DNA from: Andalucia godoyi | Taxonomy: Eukaryota > Discoba > Jakobea > Jakobida > Andaluciidae | Assembly: GCA_009859145.1 (NCBI GenBank) | Contig: VRVR01000052.1 | Coordinates: 64,501-128,500, forward strand | DNA length: 64,000 nucleotides | Reading direction: 5' to 3' | Shown: positions 39,159 through 48,374 of the stretch, one piece after another | Position numbering within the stretch: the stretch's first letter is position 1 | Layout of the letters: each line of letters opens with the position of its first letter | Program-made: the position numbers and the translations under genes | The notes under the pieces: model-generated | The model's database searches: none | Told to the model about the DNA's origin: nothing | Seen by the model: the letters and a program-made list of their open reading frames with translations, nothing else

Positions 39159-40696
39159 TTGCAAAAGACTCCTCGCTGAATATATCAAATACAACACGAA
39201 TGGGACAACGAACAAAAGAAGGAAAGAAAAATGTGCAATTGTCGACCAGTCAGGCGGGAAACAGCCGGGAAATCCATTAAATAACGATCCGCCTAGGGTT
39301 GGCAGAAAACAAAAAACCACTCCCTCTCGAACGAAACGCATTTCAGGATGCTCTGTTTGCTTGTTTGTTTTTTTACAGTAAGCGAGTTACAACGACAAGA
39401 ATATGAGAATGGGGGAAGAGGTTTCGGGTCCGGGGCACATGGGCCAATAATATTTTTTAAAATTTCCATTAATTGTTGCTTTTCTCTTTTTTTTTTTCCC
39501 GAGAACTGCGATGTTTTCAGAAGGGAGACGGAAGAATGATGTTCGAGATTGAATTATTTTTTTCTTTGGCGAAGAGTTATTTCTTTTTGGGGTGCGGGTT
39601 CGAATTCGATATGTATAGCGGGCCGGAGAGTGTGTACCTGCTTAGTTCTTGTTGGAATCCGGGGAAGATCCGCCTCCGAACTGCGAGAAGAATTTTTCAA
39701 GCTGTTCCTGCGACTCGACAGTTCGGATCATGTTCTTGGACAGAGGAATGAGTTTCGGCGACGACGGGCGGGGCATAGTGGCGGTGGCTTCCATTTTTCG
39801 AGCAAGCAAGTAGAATATCCCTAAATGTTGGTTTGTTTTTCTTCTTGGTCAAAAGTTGATGGGCAGTCGAATAACAAAAAAAAAAATGGAGAAAAGAGAA
39901 AGGGGGGAAACGGAGAAGAAGAAAAAGGGAAAGAAAGAGAAAGAAGAAGAAAAAAATGGAATCGAGGAGACACGCGCTCTTGTGGGTTTTTGAGGACGTC
40001 GGGGGAATACGTAACACTGAAGCTCGAACAGGCGATTCTTGCGAAGGGGAGTTGGCCGGAGCCCCCGAGGTCGACTGTCACGGACGTTCCACAGGCCGGT
40101 TACCCGAGTTGGGTGGGTGTGAGAGAACAATCGTAGCAAATGTTGGGGGAGGATCGAGTCCGGTCGTACGACTGCGTTGCCTTTTATGGCAAGTCGCCGA
40201 CCGACTGGAAAGCCACGCCTTCGCGTTTTCGTAGTTATGATCGAACCGCTTGAAGAAAAAGAAAATAGTAAAACCAAGAAACATGTGATGTCATCAGAAA
40301 AAGAAACAGCAGAAATTTTTTCGAGTCGTCTGTGGAACTCCCGGGTTTCCCAATTCCCGCAGTGTCTCTGGGGCGGCGGGGGCCTGCCCAGCGCGGGGAG
40401 GGGCAACAAGCACGCGTGCATCAGAGAAACGGCTGTAATGACGATCCGGAACGTGCATGATAAGCAATGCACGATAACGCACTCGTTTTTGTTAACGTCC
40501 TCCATCTTGGAAACGCAGTCTCCTTTTTCTCTTGTGAATTTGATTTTGCCGTCGACGAGAATCATACGCACCCACAGACGCATACATACTTTTTACACAT
40601 ATACAGGCCAAAAGCGGGAGAAGAGAGAAGATTTTTTTGGACTTGGGATCATTACTTTTTTATAGTACTGCAAGCAAAAACAAAACAAAAAAAACA
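39159..40696. other. Long intergenic region, possible small minus-strand gene inside
   Basis: About 1.5 kb with T- and A-runs (39487-39498, 39876-39960). Minus-strand patches read like protein in several short frames (near 40583-40420, 40230-40000 and 39810-39642) but I cannot link them into one spliced gene. The end of the last patch is listed as a small frame. The part just before 40697 should be the IFT57 promoter. Confidence 0.4.
39642..39794 (-). CDS. Small hypothetical frame or terminal exon
   Basis: A 50-aa minus-strand frame from ATG 39794 to TAA 39642. It reads MEATATMPRPSSPKLIPLSK, then a short amphipathic helix (SQEQLEKFFSQF) and a Gly/Ser tail. The frame continues open upstream to a possible acceptor (TTTAG ending at about 39823), so it may be the last exon of a gene to its right. 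No family recognised. Confidence 0.3.
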   Translation of the reverse strand: MEATATMPRPSSPKLIPLSKNMIRTVESQEQLEKFFSQFGGGSSPDSNKN

Positions 40697-42247
40697 ATGT
40701 CACGACGACCCTCTGCGTCTTCGCAATCGCAATCGCAATCGCAATTGCAGGCGCACTCCTCACAAGGACAGTCGCAGGACGACGAACTTGTGGTTGCGCT
40801 GGACCCCGATATGCCTGTTCTGCTTGTAGCACGAGACGTCATTGACAAGCTGCGGATTCTACGGTATCCGTACCTGTACTCTTCTTTGTATGTGCGTTTT
40901 CTACCTTTCCTGCTCATTCTTTACAATTAACAGCCATGTTTTGGTTGTGGGTGCTGTAATCGGAGATTGCGAATGCTGATTTTTATGCCACACACACACA
41001 CGCACATGTACTATAGACTACACTCGCATGCACAGGATGGGTCTGTTGTGCTGCAGGACCACCAGCTGGCGTTTGCATCGTCAGCGTCGGGGACCGGGTC
41101 GTTTGTGGCGTTTGGAACGGCGGCGGCATGGCTGTTGACGCAGCTCGGTGCTGGTACAACTGCACCGAGTGCGTTTGACGATCCGAGCGGCACAGCCTCG
41201 GAGATCCTCGCGAGTTGCCGCACTGTCGGTATTATCGGAGACTTTGCTCCGGCAAAACTGCGGCCGGGCTGTGGTCCTGCGGTGGTTGCCCTTCTCAATG
41301 CTCTTGTTGACCGGTGTCTTTTTGCAGCTGGATTTGCAGTCGGCCGAATCGTCCATCGCGATGCGAGCAGCAATAATAACAACGGCAGTACTAATCTTCA
41401 TAATAACAACACCAGCGAGGGAGAGAACGGTGGTGGCAATGGCGAAGATGGAGAAGACGTCGAGTCGGACGGCGAGGACATCGGTGATGTGCCCGACGAT
41501 GCATGGGACTCAGGAGATGAAGGACCGGGCCCGGGGTCCGGTGGCATGACAACATCCACAGGATCATCGTCGGGGGCGACGACGACACATGGAGCTGGCG
41601 CACCAACAACGGTGGCCGGTGGTTTGAGTGCGATGGAAGGCGGGGTGGATGTCGAAGCGTGGAAGCTGGAGTTGGAGCGAGTAGGACCCCAATTGAAGCT
41701 GAAGGCGTCGTCGACCGTCGGCGGATCGGGTGGATCGACGGCCACGTTGAGTCATCGAGACTGGCGATCGCATGTCGAGGCGCTATCGCGGTCTCTGAGC
41801 GAGCTGTCGACGACGACGCAGCCGACGATAAGCAAGCAGCTTGCGCGCGTCTCGGATGAGTGTGCTCGCCACTTGGACAAGATCGCGCGGCGGGAAAAGT
41901 CCATTCACGGCAATTGCGACCTGTTGGCTTCCGAGTTCCGCGCGGCGCAGACGGACTTGTTGGCGGCTCAATCGCAGGTTGCCCATGCACAGGCGCTTGC
42001 GGCGGCTCGCACGCAGATGCTTGCGGATGTGGGGGACGAGTTGCAGGCTATGAAGCACACCATGGAGAAGAAGGGTGCTGAAATGACAAATACCGGACCA
42101 CTCGTTGCGATCAAGGATGCGATCCGAGACGTCCGTAAAGACCTTGCAGCTACCGAGTTCCAAATGGGAGTCTTGCGAACCACGGTCATCCAAAACGAAG
42201 CTGCAGCTCGATCATCGTCACGGCCCGTTCGTCACTCGGTCATGTAA
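40697..42247 (+). CDS. IFT57: Intraflagellar transport protein IFT57, two exons
   Basis: IFT-B subunit linking cargo and kinesin trains in cilia and flagella. Exons 40697-40887 and 41017-42247; the 129-bp intron has donor GTATGT and acceptor TATAG, with phase 2 junction. Product 473 aa. After a Gln-Ser repeat (from CGCAAT units) comes the family's N-terminal CH-like domain: VIDKLRILRYPYLY, FVAFGTAAAWLLTQLG, YD/FDDP-S-type motif AFDDPSGTASEILASCRTVG, and FAPAKLRPGCGPAVVALLNAL. An acidic Asn/Gly/Asp linker follows, then VEAWKLELERVGPQLKL and the C-terminal coiled coil with KIARREKSIHGNCDLLASEF and PLVAIKDAIRDVRKDL. These follow animal IFT57 block by block. The exact acceptor could differ by a few codons. 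Confidence 0.9.
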
Positions 42248-42347
42248 TTAACTAGTGAAAACACACAATTGTTCGCCAATCGCATTCCCATCCTTGCTTT
42301 TTATTTTCGTGGTGTGTTCAGTAACCATCGCTCGTTTCATTCCTTTT

Positions 42348-43304
42348 TTAAGAATTGGAAGAATCTTGTGCGGAGCGTCGTTCGCGAGGCAGAAATCTCT
42401 TTTCACGGGCAGCGACGCGTTTTCTTCGTTTTGCAATGACTGCGTCGAGCTTTCGCGTGTTGGACGATGCTGCTGTTGCATGGCTGCTGCTGCGTGGTTG
42501 CGACAATGCCTGAAATTCTGCGCGTTGAATAAGCTTCTTCTCGTCCTGTTTCTTGAGGAAGAATGGTGATTTTCCGGTAGTTCTGATTTTTTCAATCTCC
42601 TCCTTGCGCCAGTCGGCGATCGCTGTCTGTGCCGCCCGCTTGCGTGATTCTGCTGCGATCTGAACACCAAGCTTGGAGATGCGCTGGTCCAGCAGCCGGC
42701 GCGATTCCGTGGACTTTGCTTTGCGCAGCTGCTTCTTCAGATCCGCAAGCTCCGACTCGCGGACATCGTCCAGAAATGAAAAGCTCTGCCGAAACCCACT
42801 CTCGCTGAACTCTCCACACAGCGAATCAAATCGAGGGTCCCGTCGAACGACGGATGCAGGGGTCGAGCGCGCCAACCGAGCCATAATAGGATTCGAATGT
42901 TTGCCAATCTTGAGCTTCCGCGGCTGGTCACGCGTCCTGCTCCTCGATCCAGCTACTCCTTCTCCCCCTCCTTCTCCTCTCTCTTCTTCCTCGTCTTCTT
43001 CGTTCTCGTCATCATTGCCGCCATTGCCATCGCCGCCATCTTCCGTTTCACGAGAATGGCCGTGCGGATTGGCAAGACCGTCGTTGTCGTTGGAGGTGGA
43101 AATGAAGGAGCGTGGAATCGAGCGTCCTGTTCGTCGCGCTGCAAGAATCTCTTCAAACGACAGCTCGGTCGAACCGCGATGCTGCTGCAAAATCGCGTCT
43201 TCTTCATCCGTCAGGTTCTCCTCATCGTCCCCATTCCCACTCCCACGCCCACGTCTACTTGACGTGGAATCGACAGTGCGTCGACTGACTCGTAGTGTCT
43301 TCAT
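42348..43304 (-). CDS. RRP36: Ribosomal RNA processing protein RRP36
   Basis: Component of the 90S pre-ribosome needed for early 18S rRNA cleavages with U3 snoRNP. 318 aa from the ATG at 43304; another in-frame ATG at 43421 would add 39 residues with no family support. The first half is acidic and Ser-rich. The conserved half carries the RRP36 signatures: VVRRDPRFDSLCGEF, FLDDVRESELADLKKQL, KSPFFLKKQDEKKL and the basic end KLDAVIAKRRKRVAAREKRF with L-PRERR. Convergent with IFT57, divergent from the U2A' gene. Confidence 0.93.
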   Translation of the reverse strand: MKTLRVSRRTVDSTSSRRGRGSGNGDDEENLTDEEDAILQQHRGSTELSFEEILAARRTGRSIPRSFISTSNDNDGLANPHGHSRETEDGGDGNGGNDDENEEDEEEERGEGGGEGVAGSRSRTRDQPRKLKIGKHSNPIMARLARSTPASVVRRDPRFDSLCGEFSESGFRQSFSFLDDVRESELADLKKQLRKAKSTESRRLLDQRISKLGVQIAAESRKRAAQTAIADWRKEEIEKIRTTGKSPFFLKKQDEKKLIQRAEFQALSQPRSSSHATAASSNTRKLDAVIAKRRKRVAAREKRFLPRERRSAQDSSNS

Positions 43305-43475
43305 CCGGCTCAATAGCTTCTGTGAACTCTGCGCGCTTTGCACGGGGCAGTTTGAACGGAAAACGTCGGACACACAGCGCAAGTGGAATTTTTTTTGGGG
43401 CGAAACACATCTTTTAATCATGACACCACGTCGAGGTTTGTCGACTTTAAGGCAGTGCTAGAGAGTTTCATCGTT

Positions 43476-43539
43476 CCGAGTTCAAAGGTTACCGAGTTCA
43501 AAGGTTACCGAGTTCACAGGTTACCGAGTTCACAGATTT
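43476..43539. repeat. 16-bp tandem repeat upstream of U2A' gene
   Basis: Four consecutive units of CCGAGTTCAAAGGTTA, the last two with CAC instead of AAA-context changes and the last one ending differently. The array ends 44 bp before the U2A' ATG, so it sits where the promoter or 5' UTR must be. Confidence 0.9.
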
Positions 43540-43582
43540 TTTCCGAGAGGTTGGTATATGGGTTGTTGGGCGGGGCGGAAGG

Positions 43583-44335
43583 ATGCGGTTGACGGTGGAC
43601 TTGATTTCGAAGAGTGCTCAGTTCACGAATGCGTTGGGGAAGCGCGAACTTGATCTTCGAGATCGGCACATTGGAGAGATTGAGAATCTGGGCGCGACGA
43701 TGAATGTGTTTGATGTGCTTGATTTTTCGAACAACGATCTGACGCGGATAGAGAACATTCCTGAGCTGAGCCGGGTGGATACGGTCCTTGCTTCGTCGAA
43801 CCGAATCGAGTTTGTTTCCGCGGATTTTGCACAGAGTTTTCCGAATTTACAGTGCTTGTCGCTGCAGCAAAACAACTTGTCGTCGCTTGAATCTTTGCTT
43901 CCGCTGTTTGAGTGTCGCCGGCTTGTCCATCTGTCGCTGCTGTGGAACCCGGTTGCCCGACTCGACAACTATAGACTCTGGGTCATTCACAACATGCCCG
44001 GCCTGCGCGTGCTGGACTATGATCGCGTCAAGAAACACGAGAAGCGCGCAGCGAGACGGTTGTTTGCAAGAAGCGCCGCCGCGGGTAGTAGAATTAGTAG
44101 AAGTAGTAGTAGTAGTGGTGGTGGTGGTGGTGGCGTCAAGAGAGAAGCGTCGAGTGCTGCGGGAATGGAGGAGGCCCCCAGCAAGAAGAGGGCAGCACAG
44201 ATCATGGTGCCGAGACTGCGCGAGGATCAGAGTGCAAAGATCCTCGAGGCTATCGTCAAGGCCACCAACATGGAACAGGTCGATCGACTGGAAAGGTTTC
44301 TTGCTGCAGGGAAGATGCCTCCTGAACTCGAGTAG
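43583..44335 (+). CDS. SNRPA1: U2 small nuclear ribonucleoprotein A'
   Basis: LRR protein that with U2B'' binds stem-loop IV of U2 snRNA in the spliceosome. 250 aa (human 255). The N-terminus MRLTVDLISKSAQFTNALGK matches the family start, followed by RELDLRDRHIGEIENLGAT and LRRs with the DFSNNDLTRIENIP and LSLQQNNLSSLESLLPL pattern. The LRR cap LLWNPVARLDNYRLWVIHNM and PGLRVLDYDRVKKHEKRAA are diagnostic. The C-terminal part has a Ser/Gly run and basic residues, as in other U2A' proteins. Its presence fits the splice-site evidence for working introns. Intronless. Confidence 0.96.
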   Translation: MRLTVDLISKSAQFTNALGKRELDLRDRHIGEIENLGATMNVFDVLDFSNNDLTRIENIPELSRVDTVLASSNRIEFVSADFAQSFPNLQCLSLQQNNLSSLESLLPLFECRRLVHLSLLWNPVARLDNYRLWVIHNMPGLRVLDYDRVKKHEKRAARRLFARSAAAGSRISRSSSSSGGGGGGVKREASSAAGMEEAPSKKRAAQIMVPRLREDQSAKILEAIVKATNMEQVDRLERFLAAGKMPPELE

Positions 44336-44466
44336 TGCTGCTGCGCTGATCATTACAGCCGACATCTTCTTCTCGTATCTTTTCCTTTAAATAATTGGTG
44401 AAGAATAACATTAAAAATGTACAAACAACAATAACAGGAATGGTAATCGTAATACCGGTTTGTCAC

Positions 44467-45507
44467 TCATCGAAATATGACGCATTCGCGCACACACAAT
44501 ACTCCATCTTCAAACACCACAGTGCGTCGCGGGATTCGAGTTGACCGACGTGATGATTTCGTTGATGATGGAGACACGGAGACTGTGAGTGGCGAGGTGG
44601 AGCGGTTCGGAAGCAGCGGCAGTGCAGATGATACGGAAGCGTAGTCAGGCGGCTCCGCAGTCTTTGGCATTGTGCAACCAGGACGCAGAGCCGGCAATTG
44701 CGACTTCGACGAGCCTCCAGTAGTGGTGCCGGATTTCGCCGCAGCGGCATTCGAACGCCCAGCATTGACTGACACGCTCTCCGGACTGCTATTGGGAAGG
44801 AACGCCTCGTCCTCCACTGGATGAGAGACGACTGCATGCTGCGATGCCATCTGCGACTCTATCGACTGCCGAAATGTGCCGGCTGGGACTGCATTGAACG
44901 GCACAAAGTCACGATTCCTTTTTCTCGTGGTGCAGCTGTTGGAGTCGGCGCGGTGCATTCGGGACAGTATGTACTCTCGAGCCGACATTGTGCCAGGGCG
45001 CCAAACAAGCGGGTCGCCGGAGTCGTGTGCCGAACGAGCAGTTCGAACACCGCCAACACTGCGATATGTGCTTAACGCAGAACATGTTCCGGAACGACTC
45101 GCGGAAGCCTGCTCGCCTGGCGCAAGAACGCATGTCGGTCGTCGAGTCGTGTTTGCATCAGAAGAGCGGCTCGTGTTTTGAGAAAATACTCCGAGCACGC
45201 CATTCAGATTCAGCGGCGCCATAACAAGCTGTGGCTTGGTGTGCTCTTCTGGTCGAGCGCTCGTTGCCAACGGGCATGTGGTTGATCCATGGACGGAAGC
45301 CAGGACTCGTTTGCGAAGCGAACGCGGCACGGACAGTTGCGATGCAGCGGTGTGTTCCGGCTCTAAACCGCTCGTGGACGGAAACATGTGGTGGGGGCGG
45401 GAAGGATATTTCTGGGTCTCCGATGAACTCTGTTCTGTAGTCTGCTGTGCAATGCCGAGAATAAGAACAGGCGCGAATGAAGCTATCGGTATGACTGTGA
45501 AAAACAT
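44467..45507 (-). CDS. Ser-rich hypothetical protein with N-terminal hydrophobic segment
   Basis: 346 aa from an ATG at 45507. The N-terminus (MFFTVIPIASFAPVLILGIA) could be a signal peptide or anchor. The remainder is hydrophilic, rich in Ser, Thr, Arg and Pro and looks disordered; the last 25 residues are more ordered and basic (STRIPRRTVVFEDGVLCVRE). No domain recognised. Opposite-strand frames are short, which supports this strand. Its start lies only 40 bp from the start of the divergent frame at 45548. Convergent with U2A'. Confidence 0.55.
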   Translation of the reverse strand: MFFTVIPIASFAPVLILGIAQQTTEQSSSETQKYPSRPHHMFPSTSGLEPEHTAASQLSVPRSLRKRVLASVHGSTTCPLATSARPEEHTKPQLVMAPLNLNGVLGVFSQNTSRSSDANTTRRPTCVLAPGEQASASRSGTCSALSTYRSVGGVRTARSAHDSGDPLVWRPGTMSAREYILSRMHRADSNSCTTRKRNRDFVPFNAVPAGTFRQSIESQMASQHAVVSHPVEDEAFLPNSSPESVSVNAGRSNAAAAKSGTTTGGSSKSQLPALRPGCTMPKTAEPPDYASVSSALPLLPNRSTSPLTVSVSPSSTKSSRRSTRIPRRTVVFEDGVLCVRECVIFR

Positions 45508-45547
45508 GCAGTCAGAGAAACATTAAAAAGATCCTAGGTTTTAAAAA

Positions 45548-45961
45548 ATGGTCCGCTTTCGTGACGGAGTGGAACGCATTGGATTGCTTCGGCACACTCG
45601 CATCTTCTTACACGAACAGCCGAACTCTGCTCGCATTCAAGGACTCGACAACCATGCTGAAAGCGCCGGAACTCCGGAGGACTTAGGCATGATGATGATG
45701 CCAAGTTTGGAACTGCACAACAATACGCTCTCTGTTTTGCAGGCGGCCGGTTGGGGATCATGGAGTACGGGGGAGGGGGTGCGGAAAGTCGTAGGGCGCA
45801 CTGGATCGCGTAAACAAGCTATGCGGGCGGATATGCAAGTACTTTCACCCTCCAACCCAAAACCTCTCCAAACATTTGGCTCGCATGCTGCGCCTCAAAA
45901 AAAAAACAGTTTATTTAGTGTAAAGCGACTCTTACAATCCACATCAGCGCCCATCCAATGA
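45548..45961 (+). CDS. Hypothetical protein
   Basis: 137 aa frame from ATG 45548, beginning MVRFRDGVERIGLLRHTRIF. It has a Met run (MMMM), a short Gly/Trp patch and a basic C-terminus; nothing matches a known family. Only 40 bp separate it from the divergent minus-strand gene, which leaves little room for two promoters. It may instead be a chance frame or part of a longer transcript. Confidence 0.3.
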   Translation: MVRFRDGVERIGLLRHTRIFLHEQPNSARIQGLDNHAESAGTPEDLGMMMMPSLELHNNTLSVLQAAGWGSWSTGEGVRKVVGRTGSRKQAMRADMQVLSPSNPKPLQTFGSHAAPQKKNSLFSVKRLLQSTSAPIQ

Positions 45962-46782
45962 GCGCCCCTTTTGAATGGGGCATCCGTGGGTCTGCGTGCC
46001 CCAAAACAGAGGCAACCTGTTTTCCTGTTCAGAGCTCTCGAATGGATCAATTGGTGCATTCGTTAGAAACCGTTTGGACTTTGGCAACCATGGGAAAGTA
46101 GGAGTTTCAACGAGCTTGATTCATTGCCATTCCACATTTTTAATTCACTTGTTCTTTCTCTCTCTCTCTCTCTCTCGATCTTTCAATCGAGCAGATATTG
46201 TATTTACTGTTCATTGGCAATGGCAATGGTGTGCGCCACAGAGAGGAGGGGGGGGGGGGTCGTGGCGGAGGAATTGGTTGTCAGTATTCCACAGTGTCTC
46301 ATTGGGCCTCGACCTGCACAACTACGCCGACAACAACAGCCAGTAGCAGCAATCTGCAGAAGAAAAAGGTCGGCCTCCATTCAACAGCAATGTCGACGGC
46401 TGTAATACTCAGCCATACTCTCCGACGATACCACAGCCGCCCACCAGACGTTTTGGGGTTGGAGGGTTGTATATCCATACCATCTTTGGAAGCGGGAGAC
46501 GGAAAAGTCTGTGCTCCGGATTCGTCATTTCTCCGCCGAATCTCCTGCAGAACGGCTCTTTTTTTCTTGTCTGCCTTGTTTTTTGAGCTGGTCAGAACGG
46601 AGAAGCCCGTGGTCAGGACTCGGGATTCAAGAGTGAGAGAAGGGGCAGCTCGTTCGTTCGTTTTCGTTTTCTCCTCTGTTTTCTTTTCTGTCTCTTTTAC
46701 CAATACTCTCTTTTTTTTGTTTGCATTTTTTTGTTGGTTTTTTAACATTGAACCGTTCACTGGAACATCATCTCTTTAAAGA
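45962..46782. other. Intergenic region with CT, G and T runs
   Basis: About 820 bp. It holds a CT run (46156-46177), a G run (46249-46258) and a T-rich end. Competing open frames on both strands (plus 46198-46779, minus 46299-46760) have coding-like parts but neither has clear support. The final T-rich 100 bp should be the leader of the small Lys/Asp protein. Confidence 0.4.
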
Positions 46783-46968
46783 ATGGGTAAGGACGACCAC
46801 GACAAGAAGGACGGCAAGGACCACGACAAGAAGGACGGCAAGGACCACGACAAGAAGGACGGCAAGGACCACGACAAGAAGGACGGCAAGAAGGACAGCA
46901 AGAAGGACAAGAAGGACAAGAAGGACAAGAAAAAGGGCGATGACAGCAGCAGCTCAGACTCTGACTGA
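46783..46968 (+). CDS. Tiny Lys/Asp/His repeat protein
   Basis: 61 aa. After MGK it consists of four copies of D-H-D-K-K-D-G-K (with small edge variation), then KKDSKKDKK-type residues and an acidic serine tail (DDSSSSDSD). The 24-bp coding unit is identical between copies at the DNA level, so the expansion is recent. There is almost no hydrophobic residue, so it should be disordered. The serine tail resembles casein kinase 2 sites. Metal or nucleic-acid binding is possible but not shown. The frame may be a gene or an expressed repeat. Confidence 0.5.
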   Translation: MGKDDHDKKDGKDHDKKDGKDHDKKDGKDHDKKDGKKDSKKDKKDKKDKKKGDDSSSSDSD

Positions 46969-47425
46969 GTTCTAAGGCCGCACTCCGTACTCTTTAGAGC
47001 TCCGTTCTCGTCTCCACCACTTGAAAGAGAACGATTTCTTCTGGTCGTTTGCTTGTCGGTAGATGTGTCCTTCCGCATTTCCGCCACCGCTTAGACTCCA
47101 AAGTACCCGTAAAAGCTTTTTTCTCGCTCAGTCTCTCAGCCGCTCCACATTTGCGATTTTTCCCGGCCCGCCTGCTGTATAGATCACTTCCACTATGCGA
47201 TCCACCAACAATCCCGCTTATCCGTCTTCTATGCTCTCTCCTCCCTCTGTGTGTGTGTGTTTCCTGTGGCTGTCTAAAACCCAATCGTTGACATATATAT
47301 ATATATATTAATGTATTTTTGAATATCCAGCGTATCTCAGTTCCCATATATCCAGAGATCCGATCAATCAGTCTAAACAGCAACAAAACAAAAGGGGGGG
47401 AAAGGGAGAAGAAAAAAACAACGAA
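46969..47425. other. Intergenic region upstream of p22phox-like gene
   Basis: Contains GTGTGTGTGT near 47250, a TA run near 47293-47308 and an A/G-rich stretch just before the next ATG. No gene supported. Confidence 0.5.
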
Positions 47426-47872
47426 ATGTTCTTTACGCGTCTGGTTGCTTCGCAGTGGAAAGTCGCTCCGTACACTCGGTACTTTGCCTTGTTCACGTCG
47501 GTTGCGTGTGTCTTTATAGGAATTCTTGCATGCATTCCATCGATTGGCTCGCTCCTCCCGATCGCTATATGCTCCATTGTCGTTGGCCTTCCTATCCCAC
47601 TCCTCGAGTATCCGTGGCCGACATTTGTCCACTGGGGTCCAATCCACAAATTCGCCGCAGACTCGTTCTACTGGAGGGCCATTGCGTACTTTGTAATGTG
47701 TCTCCCTTGCTGGTTCGGCGAAATCACAATCGTCAGCGCCATCTGTCTCTTGATCTGCGCTGGCGCATATGCATTCGCTGGACTAAAAGGCGAAAAACCA
47801 GACGTCGGTGACAAGCCAAAGCCGTCGTCCAGTAACCCAAAACCCTCAACATCGTCATCAAACAAGGTCTAG
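47426..47872 (+). CDS. CYBA: p22phox-like NADPH oxidase subunit
   Basis: 148 aa. Hydrophobic helices at about residues 21-43, 43-65, 84-104 and 100-120 and a Pro/Ser/Lys-rich tail (KPKPSSSNPKPSTSSSNKV). It lines up with cytochrome b-245 alpha chain: SIVVGLPIPLLEYPWPTF against the VFVCLLEYPRG region, DSFYWRAIAYFVMCLPCWFG against NYYVRAVLHLLLSVPAG, and LICAGAYAFAGLKGEKP against ASGIYLLAAVRGEQW. p22phox stabilises NOX catalytic subunits in the membrane, and its Pro-rich tail binds SH3 regulators. The histidine of human p22phox in the HLLLSVP segment is Tyr here. The assignment rests on these motifs and topology, not on a search. Confidence 0.72.
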   Translation: MFFTRLVASQWKVAPYTRYFALFTSVACVFIGILACIPSIGSLLPIAICSIVVGLPIPLLEYPWPTFVHWGPIHKFAADSFYWRAIAYFVMCLPCWFGEITIVSAICLLICAGAYAFAGLKGEKPDVGDKPKPSSSNPKPSTSSSNKV

Positions 47873-48374
47873 TGCAAATCCAGAACAATAAATAGTAGAA
47901 AACACAAAAACTCTCAAATCAAGAAGCCAGTCGCTCCGCCAAGCCGCTCGATGCGCAGAGAGAACAGGAAATGTGCCTGCATCGCTTCAACGTGTGCGGC
48001 ATGCCCAGGTGCGCCGTTTTCCAAAAGAAAAAAAAATCGGGCTCGTACCTGGCACCCTATCCGCGCGCCCCCTGCCGGCTTGCGAAAGGCTGACCCTTCG
48101 AGAAAAGGCCAGGGAAAAAAGGGCTGTCCCTGTTCCTATCCGACGCCGACTGTAGACAATCCGTTATCTCTGTGGCTTCCAAAAACCTCCGAAACGCTTC
48201 TCTGATAAGCAGCAGCAACTCGGGATCATCAATGGTGCGGGCTCTGTTGACAATTCATTTGCTAACCATCATCATTATTCTTTACATTGTTGTTTATTTT
48301 TCCGCGTCTGGATTTTTTCCTCCAGTTTTGTGGTTGTTTCTTTCTTGTATAACTTGAGGAGTGGAATAGTAACG
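47873..48374. other. Intergenic region before RhoGAP gene
   Basis: About 500 bp with short A-runs and a T-rich second half. The downstream frame is open from 48330, but its first ATG is 48375. No RNA gene or repeat found. Confidence 0.5.

Noticed and set aside
39595-39620. GGTTCGAATTC, similar to a tRNA T-arm
   Set aside because: No D-arm, anticodon arm or pairing acceptor stem can be formed around it on either strand.
46198-46779. Plus-strand 193-codon frame and opposing minus-strand 153-codon frame
   Set aside because: They overlap on opposite strands, each contains low-complexity runs, and neither has a family motif. I could not decide whether either is real.
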